Source: Candidatus Avimonas faecium (GTDB taxonomy: Bacteria > Bacillota > Clostridia > Oscillospirales > Acutalibacteraceae). From it: 42,018 bases of DNA. The position numbers and the translations under genes were made by a program. The stretch lies in contig CAJFQI010000015.1 in assembly GCA_904419005.1 (NCBI GenBank), forward strand, positions 1 through 42,018. The letters run 5' to 3'. The first letter of the stretch is position 1. Every line of letters begins with the position of its first letter. The notes below the pieces were generated by a model. That model was not told where the DNA came from. It did no database searches and was given only the letters and a program-made list of their open reading frames with translations. This document shows positions 35,419 through 42,018 of this stretch, piece by piece.

Positions 35419-36321
35419 ATGAAAGAGAAAACACTAAAAAAGACGCGCTTTTCCAAGGCATCGGTGTTTGACGTGGTGCTGCTGGTTATCCTCGGCCTGT
35501 TGGCCCTGATTACCCTTTACCCATTTTACCAGGTGCTGATCATCTCGGTGTCAAACACCGTATCCTATGCGCAGCATCCGCTGTACCTGCTGCCCTATGA
35601 GTTTGACACGCTCGGTTATCGCACGATTTTCCATGACAAGGCTTTCTTTACTTCTCTGGGGGTCACGCTGTTTGTCACGATCGTGGGGACGGCGCTCAAT
35701 ATGATCCTGTCGGTGGCCGGCGCCTATGCGCTTTCCCGCAAGACGCTGATCGGCCGCAATGTCATCCTAGGCTTGATCGTCTTTACCATGCTGTTCAACG
35801 GCGGCGTCATCCCGACCTACCTGGTGATTATGGATCTGGGCCTGGTCAACAACATCTGGGTCATGGTGCTGCCCTCCGCGATCAGTACCTATTACCTGAT
35901 CATTATGAAGAATTACTTCGTCTCGCTGCCTTCCAGCCTGCTTGAGGCCGCTAAGCTGGACGGAGCCAATGAGGTCACCATCCTCTGGCGGATCATCATC
36001 CCGATTTCCATGCCCTTCATTGCCACCTTCTTCCTGTTTTATGCGGTGGAGCGCTGGAACGAATGGTATCAGGCATATCTGTATATCAATAAAACGGAGA
36101 TCCAGCCGCTGCAGATCTACCTGCGCAACGTACTGATTAACATGAGCAATAATCTATCCCAGATCGCCAAGCAGATGATGCAGTCCCATACCCAAAAGGT
36201 CAACTCCCAGGCTATCCAGATGGCCACCATTGTGGTGACCACCGTGCCGATCCTGTGCGTGTACCCCTTTGTGCAGAAGCATTTCGTCAAGGGGATCATG
36301 GTCGGCGGCATCAAAGAGTAA
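35419..36321 (+). CDS. CUT1 ABC sugar transporter permease (YtcP/UgpE-like)
   Basis: Second half of the importer, 300 residues, with helices beginning at FDVVLLVILGLLALITLYPF and an EAA loop EAAKLDGANEVTILWRIIIP. The start HPLYLLPYEFDTLGYRTIF and the C-terminal KHFVKGIMVGGIKE are typical of the YtcP/AraQ group that pairs with LplB-like permeases. AGAGGAAGGG precedes the ATG at 35419; the frame extends to a TTG at 35395 without support. It follows the first permease by 37 bp. Confidence 0.94.
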   Translation: MKEKTLKKTRFSKASVFDVVLLVILGLLALITLYPFYQVLIISVSNTVSYAQHPLYLLPYEFDTLGYRTIFHDKAFFTSLGVTLFVTIVGTALNMILSVAGAYALSRKTLIGRNVILGLIVFTMLFNGGVIPTYLVIMDLGLVNNIWVMVLPSAISTYYLIIMKNYFVSLPSSLLEAAKLDGANEVTILWRIIIPISMPFIATFFLFYAVERWNEWYQAYLYINKTEIQPLQIYLRNVLINMSNNLSQIAKQMMQSHTQKVNSQAIQMATIVVTTVPILCVYPFVQKHFVKGIMVGGIKE

Positions 36322-36376
36322 GGGTTCCCTAAACGCAGAGGTGTTTATTTACATATTCAGACAGGAGGAGAAAGAA

Positions 36377-37987
36377 ATGAAACGAAGCAAAAGGCTACTG
36401 GCATTGCTCCTGAGCACGGCGTGCGTGGCTACGCTGGCTGCGGGCTGCAGCGGAGGCGGTGGCAACTCGTCTACGCCGAGCGGCGGCAGCAGCGGGGGCG
36501 GCGACACCAGCGACGAGCACATGACCATCACCATCGGCTACTGGGACGCGGACAGTGCGCTGGGAAGCCGCGACACCGACAAGGTGCTGCAGACCATTGA
36601 AGAAAAGCTCAACGTGACCTTTGAACCCGTCAACGTGACGTGGGACGACTACAACCAGAAGTTCCAGCTGTGGGCGTCAAGCGACACGCTGCCCGACATT
36701 TTCGCGGCGGATATCCGCACCACGGCGACGTTTGCCCAGTGGGCCAACGACGGCCTGCTGCATGAAATCCCCTCTGACCTGTCCGCTTATCCGAACCTTG
36801 AGAAATATCTGGACAGCCCGGAATCGGATACCTGCATGGTCAACGGCAAGATGTACTGCATCTTCCGCCAGACCTATACGGAGCAGGCGGAGACCATTGA
36901 AGACCGTTCGATCGTTTACCGCTGGGACCTCGCCCAGAAGGCGGGCATCACCGAACAGCCCACCAACTGGACCGAATTCCGCGAGATGATCCAGGCGATC
37001 ATTAAGGCGGATCCGGAGGGCAAGAACATCCAGGGTATGACGGCCTGCGGCCCCGACTTCCTGGTCGGCCCCTTCTTCACCTACAGTATGCCGGCGGCGG
37101 TTGTCGGCGGCAACACCTTCCGCTGGGTTGACAACGGCGACGGCACGTACGTCCCGGCCTATTTCGCGGGCGAGAACCTCGGCGACGACGCCCTGCCCAC
37201 CTGGCAGCTCCTGCGCGACATGTATCAGGAAGGCACCATTGAGGCCGACGTGGCCCTCGGTTCCACCGAGACGGCGTACAACAAGTTCCTGAGCGGCCAG
37301 AGCGCGGCCATGCTGGCCACCGGCTTCGGCGGCCCCTGGGGCGATATGATCCAGTATTGGGAGGAAACCAACGGCACCAAGTACACCGACGCGGTTAAGT
37401 GCCTTGACCTGATGCCCGGCGTGGACGGCAACGCGTACTACTGGATGTGGGACTATGCGTGGAGCGAATCCTACATTTCCTCCAATGTGAGCGACGCGAA
37501 GTTTGACCGCATTATGCAGCTCTACGACTACCTGCTCTCCGACGAGGGCATCCTGGTCAGCCGTTACGGCTTTGAGGGCGACACCTACGAGATCATTGAC
37601 GACAAGTACATCCAGGAGAGCGAAGACCTGCGCACCAAGTATCCCAGCATCAACATCTTCCACGACCTGGCGGCCTGGACCCCGGTTGAGAAGTACGAGT
37701 ATGTCTCCCTGGTTCCCGAAGACATCCAGGCGGTATGCGACGCCCGCATAGAGGCGGCCCGCAACGCGCCGGTGCCGGAGTTTGACACCCGCTATACCGA
37801 TATCTTTGTCGGCTTGAACACCGGCTTCGGCCTGAGCCTTTCGGATGATCTGATGACCATCATGACCGGCGACCAGCCCGTGGAGCAGATGTGGCAGACC
37901 ATCATTGACGGCTATAAGAGCCAGGGCCTGGAGGATTTCATCCAGCAGGTCAACAACCAGGCCAAGGAGCTCGGCTATCAGAGCTAA
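36377..37987 (+). CDS. ABC transporter solute-binding lipoprotein
   Basis: Extracellular sugar-binding lipoprotein of the CUT1 importer, 536 residues. The signal peptide ends in a lipobox LAAGC with the lipid-anchored Cys24, followed by a Gly/Ser-rich tether (to about 48) and a two-lobed binding domain of the LipO/YtcQ group (about 50-536). The length is near the upper range usual for this group, which binds larger oligosaccharides. Aromatic-rich stretches such as AYYWMWDYAWSESY may stack on sugars. GGAGGAG precedes the ATG at 36377. It follows the second permease by 55 bp; a terminator comes directly after, so the binding protein probably accumulates most. Confidence 0.93.
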   Translation: MKRSKRLLALLLSTACVATLAAGCSGGGGNSSTPSGGSSGGGDTSDEHMTITIGYWDADSALGSRDTDKVLQTIEEKLNVTFEPVNVTWDDYNQKFQLWASSDTLPDIFAADIRTTATFAQWANDGLLHEIPSDLSAYPNLEKYLDSPESDTCMVNGKMYCIFRQTYTEQAETIEDRSIVYRWDLAQKAGITEQPTNWTEFREMIQAIIKADPEGKNIQGMTACGPDFLVGPFFTYSMPAAVVGGNTFRWVDNGDGTYVPAYFAGENLGDDALPTWQLLRDMYQEGTIEADVALGSTETAYNKFLSGQSAAMLATGFGGPWGDMIQYWEETNGTKYTDAVKCLDLMPGVDGNAYYWMWDYAWSESYISSNVSDAKFDRIMQLYDYLLSDEGILVSRYGFEGDTYEIIDDKYIQESEDLRTKYPSINIFHDLAAWTPVEKYEYVSLVPEDIQAVCDARIEAARNAPVPEFDTRYTDIFVGLNTGFGLSLSDDLMTIMTGDQPVEQMWQTIIDGYKSQGLEDFIQQVNNQAKELGYQS

Positions 37988-38029
37988 GCGGCTTGTGCCG
38001 GAAGGGAATCGAGTCTAGGTAAATCGGAG

Positions 38030-38072
38030 AAAGGCGCGGATCGGCGGATAAAATCACGGTCCGCGCCTTTTT
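38030..38072 (+). terminator. Terminator or attenuator after the binding-protein gene
   Basis: An 11 bp perfect stem (38030-38040 with 38060-38070), 19 nt loop, five Ts (38068-38072). The ribosome site of the next gene begins three bases after the T run, so downstream expression relies on read-through or on a promoter I cannot see. Confidence 0.85.
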
Positions 38073-38090
38073 CAAAGGAGAGATGTCCGC

Positions 38091-39758
38091 GTGGGAGAGC
38101 CTTTGCTTGAGGGGGTGCTGACGGCGCGGGAGGAGTTCCTGTTCCCCGACCAGCCCCTCGGTCCGCTGCCCGCATCGCTCCGTCTGGCGACGGCGCTGAA
38201 CGGGCGGCCGGGGCTCCAGCTGTTGCTGCGCACGCAGGCGCCGGAAGCGGTCCTCTCCCTTTCGGGGGAGGGCTTCCGGCCCGAGTGGTTTCAGATGCTG
38301 CCGGTGCCGGTGGAGTACAACACCGGGGACGGCACGGAGCAGGGCGGTGCCATGGTCCTTGAAGAAAGGCCGGAGCGCTGCCCGGATTACGCCCTCCGGC
38401 TGGCGCCGTTTTGGGTATACGACTGCCTGCGCCCTGCGCCGGAGGGGAGGATCCCGGCCGTGAACGGGGTGGCGGCCGCGTATTTCTGCCTGGTGCCCCG
38501 GGAGGGGCTCCCCGCAGGGGAATACCGCCTTCAGCTCCGCGCGCAATGCGGGCTGGAGACGTATACCTGCGCGTTTACGGTGCGGGTGTACGGCGTGCGG
38601 ATCCCGCAGGACGGCTTTGCGGTTACGAATTGGTTCAGCCTGGACGCCATCCGGCGGTTTCACCAGGTGCAGGATGGGACGCCGGCCTATTATGCCATGG
38701 TCGGCCGGTACGCCGGCCTGATGCGCCGGGCGCACCAGACGATGTTTTACATTGAGCTGGACAGCCGCTGCGTCGTTTCCCGCCGTCCGTACCGCTTTGA
38801 TTTTTCGTATTTAAAGCCGCTGATCGCCTGCTTCTTTGACCAGGGCTTCCACACCCTTGAAATCGGGCCGCTGCTCAGCCGGGGGTTCCGCCCCGACGGC
38901 ACGCCGGATATGTATACCGCGGCCTTCCGCTGCGCTGCTGCGCCCGATGTCCCGGTTGATTCGCCCGAGGGCTACGCGCTGCTGACGGCGTATGTGCGGG
39001 AGCTGGCCGGGTTCCTGCGGGAAAACGGCTGGGCGGACCGGACGGTGTTCCACATCCATGACGAGCCCGACGTCCACTATCCGGATGAAGCGGCCCTGAA
39101 GGCCCGCCAGAGGCAGTACCTGCTGGCGGCGAACATCCTCCGCCGGCATCTGCCGGGCGTGCGGGTTATTGAAGCGGTAAAGACCGCCTCCTTCCGCGGC
39201 GGCGTAGACATTTGGGTGCCGGTTACCTCCAGCTATGAGGAGCAGAAGGTGGAATTCGACCGCCTGACCGCCCTGGGCGAAGAGGTGTGGACCTATGTCT
39301 GCTGTACGCCGGAGGGGCATTGGCTCAACCGATTCCTGGATAGCCCCCTGCTTCACGGGAGGCTCCTGTTCTGGGGCTGCGCAGCCAACCGGATGAAGGG
39401 CTTCCTGCATTGGGGCTTCAACCAATTCCCGCAGGGGATGGATCCCTTCCGGGGGACCAGCTGCCCCAACCACACGGGGATCGGCACCAACTTCCCCTGC
39501 GGGGACGCTTTCCTGGCCTATCCCGGGCCGGACGGCCCCTGGCCGGGGATGCGCCTTGAGGCGTCCCGCCGGGGCGCGGAGGACGCGGCCCTGCTCGGGC
39601 TGCTGCGGCAGCGGGACGAGGCGGCGCACGACCGCCTGACAAGGAGGGTCTTTACCAACAACGTTACCTATAACGACGATCCCGGCCATTTTGAGGAGGT
39701 TTTTGAAGAATTGCTCCGGCTTCTTGAGGAAGGGGAGCCGTCCCGGCCCGCGGAATAG
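38091..39758 (+). CDS. DUF4091 (GH123-like) protein
   Basis: 555 residues: an N-terminal beta domain (about 1-170) and a barrel with the DUF4091 pattern. GH123 enzymes, relatives of DUF4091 proteins, cleave beta-GalNAc with a neighbouring Asp-Glu pair; here Asp324-Glu325 in FHIHDEPDVHYP occupy that place. Further family-like parts are LFWGCAANRMKGFLHWGFNQF and LAYPGPDGPWPGMRLEASRRGAED. No signal peptide, so it should act on imported sugar. The GTG start at 38091 has AAAGGAG 10 nt upstream; an ATG at 38083 is out of frame. Position downstream of the binding protein, past a leaky terminator, ties it to the importer. Activity is inferred, not shown. Confidence 0.8.
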   Translation: MGEPLLEGVLTAREEFLFPDQPLGPLPASLRLATALNGRPGLQLLLRTQAPEAVLSLSGEGFRPEWFQMLPVPVEYNTGDGTEQGGAMVLEERPERCPDYALRLAPFWVYDCLRPAPEGRIPAVNGVAAAYFCLVPREGLPAGEYRLQLRAQCGLETYTCAFTVRVYGVRIPQDGFAVTNWFSLDAIRRFHQVQDGTPAYYAMVGRYAGLMRRAHQTMFYIELDSRCVVSRRPYRFDFSYLKPLIACFFDQGFHTLEIGPLLSRGFRPDGTPDMYTAAFRCAAAPDVPVDSPEGYALLTAYVRELAGFLRENGWADRTVFHIHDEPDVHYPDEAALKARQRQYLLAANILRRHLPGVRVIEAVKTASFRGGVDIWVPVTSSYEEQKVEFDRLTALGEEVWTYVCCTPEGHWLNRFLDSPLLHGRLLFWGCAANRMKGFLHWGFNQFPQGMDPFRGTSCPNHTGIGTNFPCGDAFLAYPGPDGPWPGMRLEASRRGAEDAALLGLLRQRDEAAHDRLTRRVFTNNVTYNDDPGHFEEVFEELLRLLEEGEPSRPAE

Positions 39759-39936
39759 GCGGCCCGGGCAAACCGCTGCCCCGGCTTTTGCCTGGGGTGG
39801 CGCGCCAATCACAAAAATGGAAAATTATACAGGCAACCGCAAGAGAGAGGAATAAGAGTCAAAAGAAGGGCGGGAGCAGGCGGATCCGTTTATGGCCTGC
39901 TCCGGGCTTTTCGCAAGCCGCAGAGAGGTGTAAGAG
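39759..39936 (+). promoter_or_regulatory. Leader with hairpins before the large secreted protein
   Basis: A possible -10 TATACA at 39826-39831 lacks a -35. Then GGAGCAGGC pairs with GCCTGCTCC (39873-39881 with 39895-39903) and, directly after, GGCTT pairs with AAGCC (39906-39920 region). The first hairpin is followed by GGGCTTTT, so it could attenuate transcription weakly. Confidence 0.35.
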
Positions 39937-42018
39937 ATGCACAAACATCCGTTTTTAAGGCGCTGCTTATCCTTGACCATGGGGCTTTCCCTGCTTTTCT
40001 CCTGCATCGGCACGGCGCTGGCCGCGCCGGCGGACGGCGGGCTTCCCGCGCCGGACAGTGCGTGGGAGCATTTCCCGTCAACCGACGGCCTGGACACATC
40101 GGTGGTCCATCCGTATGTGCCGTCCGGCAACTGGGCCTTTGCCGAGGCCCCGGTAAATACCACGAATTTTGAAACATTGACCGACCTGTATTATATCCCG
40201 CCAATCGGCGTACAGTACGACAACTGGGCGGTTTCCGCAGATATCGCCGCCCAGGGCGGGCCCGGCGGCGTCTATTGGGGCACCGCCAATTTCCACAGCA
40301 CCGGGAGGATCAACCTCGCCGGCGACAATCTCGCGGCCATGGTTTACACCGCGCCGGCCACCGGCACGGTCACCCTCTCCGCCTCCGACCCCCTGTGGGT
40401 GGATTGGTGGAATCAGGGGCCCAACGGCGTGCGGATCGCCATCTATAAATCCAGCAGCCAGACGGGCGCGATCATCCCGGTCTGGCCGGTGGGCGACCGC
40501 TGGAAGACCCTGGGCGGCAGTGCGGACGCCGACGGCGCCCCGGGCCATGAATACACCTTTGAGCCGTATACCCTTTCAATCCAGGAGGGGGAGAAGCTCT
40601 ATTTTGTGATGGATCCGAACGGCAACGCCGGGGACGACGTGATTGCCTGGGACCCGGTCGTTACCTATGACAACGGGGACTACGACGCCGAAAACGACCC
40701 GGCGCTCGCCATGCCGGAAAAGGCCGTGATGGCGGACGTGTTCCCCTATGACGACCCGGCGGACAACAACTTTACCCACGGCAGCGGCTGGCGGATGGAC
40801 GCGGCCCGCGGCAATGTATATACCGCGATGAACCGGTTGTCGCACAACGATGCCTGGACGCAGGCCCGCTACTTTGATTCACCGGAGGAGGTGGCCGCCG
40901 GGACGGTGCTGTGGGAGCGCGGCGTCATTAAGGCGAACTACCATGTGGGGGACAGTTGGGTCACCGATGGGATCTTCCTCTACCCCGCGCCCGACGGCAA
41001 CGACGTGGCCTTTACCTATGAGGCCCCGCGGGACGGCGTGCTGGAGCTGCGCTTCGGCGACGCCACCTTTGCTCAGGATACGACGGGCAACGTGATCAGC
41101 CTGGCCGTCTACAAAAACGACGTGCAGATCTGGCCGGAGGCGGGCGGCTACACGGTGCAGCACACCTTGGGCGGCTACGATGAAATCCAGCTCGAGCTGG
41201 AGGATGTCGTGACGGCGGTCCACGCCGGCGACCAGCTGCACATCCGGGCCTCCCTGGTCAACAGCACCGGCGAGTACAGCCTGAAGATTATGCCGGAGGC
41301 GGAGTACACCTCCTTGGAGTATGACGCATCCCTGGACAAGGAGGCGCAGTTTGCCGAATTGGCCAATTATTCGTACTACGACCAGTTTTCCGATACCCAG
41401 GGCCAGGACGGCTGGTACTACCTGTACGCCCCGATCGGGGAAAACGGCATGGTCATGGAGGTTCCGTATTACCAGGACGGCTGCTGGTATGACGGCACCT
41501 GGGAATACATCATCGCGACGATATTCCAGACGGCGGTGATCCCCGGCAGCGAGTACGACGCCATCATCGCCTTCAAAGCGCCGTATACCGGGACCATTAC
41601 GGCCTATTTTGAGAACGGCGCCTGGGTCAAGGAGGACCCGGAGGGGTCCGGCGACGGCGTCAACGTCTGGATGCAGCTTTCCAGCGACGGGGAGGTCACG
41701 GATATTTCGCCGGTGACGTACATCCCCAACGGCGGCTCGGCGGAGTTCGAGCCGGTGACGCTCAATATCCGGAAGAACGAGTATGTCTATTTCCGTTTCA
41801 ACCGCGGCGAAGGGAACCCGTGGTTTGACGAGGTCAACATGAACCCGTGCGTCAAATACACTAGCATCGACTTTGACGACCCGGGCATAGAAGAAGGCCC
41901 GGCGGCCGACCGGGCGGAGCCCGAGGCGGGGAGCAGCCTGGCCGAGGGCAAGTTCCCGCTGAGCGGCCGGGATTACACGGACGCGGAGGAATACTCCGTG
42001 ACCGCGGCGGAGCTGGTG
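39937..42018 (+). CDS. Large secreted protein with three related domains (3' end outside the window)
   Basis: At least 694 residues; the frame is open to the window end, so the gene is partial. Residues 1-29 are a signal peptide (RR..., then LSLTMGLSLLFSCIG, cut near ALAAP). Three segments of about 190-215 residues follow (about 40-245, 266-456, 460-643). Each has a strand such as VYTAPATGTVTLSA, FTYEAPRDGVLELRF or IAFKAPYTGTITAYF, then an IAIYKSS / LAVYKND / VWMQLSS strand, then a LSIQEGEKLYFVMD / VHAGDQLHIRAS / LNIRKNEYVYFRFN turn. This is the look of a triplicated beta-sandwich, perhaps carbohydrate binding. An acidic linker starts at about 644. AGAGAGGTG precedes the ATG. A C-terminal catalytic or wall-anchor domain may follow outside the window. 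Confidence 0.82.
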   Translation, partial: MHKHPFLRRCLSLTMGLSLLFSCIGTALAAPADGGLPAPDSAWEHFPSTDGLDTSVVHPYVPSGNWAFAEAPVNTTNFETLTDLYYIPPIGVQYDNWAVSADIAAQGGPGGVYWGTANFHSTGRINLAGDNLAAMVYTAPATGTVTLSASDPLWVDWWNQGPNGVRIAIYKSSSQTGAIIPVWPVGDRWKTLGGSADADGAPGHEYTFEPYTLSIQEGEKLYFVMDPNGNAGDDVIAWDPVVTYDNGDYDAENDPALAMPEKAVMADVFPYDDPADNNFTHGSGWRMDAARGNVYTAMNRLSHNDAWTQARYFDSPEEVAAGTVLWERGVIKANYHVGDSWVTDGIFLYPAPDGNDVAFTYEAPRDGVLELRFGDATFAQDTTGNVISLAVYKNDVQIWPEAGGYTVQHTLGGYDEIQLELEDVVTAVHAGDQLHIRASLVNSTGEYSLKIMPEAEYTSLEYDASLDKEAQFAELANYSYYDQFSDTQGQDGWYYLYAPIGENGMVMEVPYYQDGCWYDGTWEYIIATIFQTAVIPGSEYDAIIAFKAPYTGTITAYFENGAWVKEDPEGSGDGVNVWMQLSSDGEVTDISPVTYIPNGGSAEFEPVTLNIRKNEYVYFRFNRGEGNPWFDEVNMNPCVKYTSIDFDDPGIEEGPAADRAEPEAGSSLAEGKFPLSGRDYTDAEEYSVTAAELV

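Overview
The window (about 60% GC) looks like chromosome from a high-GC, strictly anaerobic gut Clostridia, most likely Oscillospiraceae/Ruminococcaceae. The basis is the rpsG-fusA-tuf order with strong AGGAGG ribosome sites, an oxygen-sensitive pyruvate formate-lyase pair, a CarD-type regulator, many AraC and YesMN regulators beside sugar importers and glycosidases, and CUT1 permeases without their own ATPase. No tRNA, rRNA, CRISPR array, insertion sequence or prophage is visible.

Layout. 1-4123: ribosomal protein S7, EF-G and EF-Tu. 4450-5568: a lone sugar aminotransferase. 5739-6887 (minus): a two-domain P-loop ATPase. 6888-7832: a gene-free, hairpin-rich gap ending in the pflB promoter. 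7833-11955: pflB, pflA and a GNAT acetyltransferase; the pflB-pflA gap carries a Fur/PerR-like box in front of a possible small RNA. 12252-16727: an XRE-methyltransferase fusion (minus), a CarD regulator and a membrane-anchored surface protein. 16904-19620 (minus): DUF3783 protein, a Nudix remnant, mannose-6-phosphate isomerase and a ROK sugar kinase. 19829-20734 (minus): an AraC regulator with an effector-binding domain.

20911-42018 is the accessory heart: a glycan-use region in three blocks. Block 1 (minus): cupin-AraC regulator, GH2 glycosidase and a lectin-fold protein. Block 2 (plus, divergent from block 1): GtaA-like DUF4965 protein, divergent GH20-like enzyme and a polysaccharide-deacetylase-like protein. 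Block 3: YesN/YesM two-component system (minus) divergent from two CUT1 permeases, a lipoprotein solute-binding protein, a DUF4091 (GH123-like) protein and a large secreted protein with three related domains that runs off the window end.

How the parts may fit: every visible glycosidase lacks a signal peptide, so the likely scheme is capture by the lipoprotein, import by the permeases with a housekeeping ATPase encoded elsewhere, and cytoplasmic breakdown by GH2, GH20-like, deacetylase-like and GH123-like enzymes. GH20 and GH123 relatives suggest an N-acetylhexosamine-containing glycan, perhaps of host origin; this is inference. ROK kinase, ManA and pyruvate formate-lyase offer the route onward to fermentation. 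The least described parts are the deacetylase-like protein, the divergent GH20-like enzyme, the triplicated secreted protein and the possible Fur/PerR-controlled RNA.
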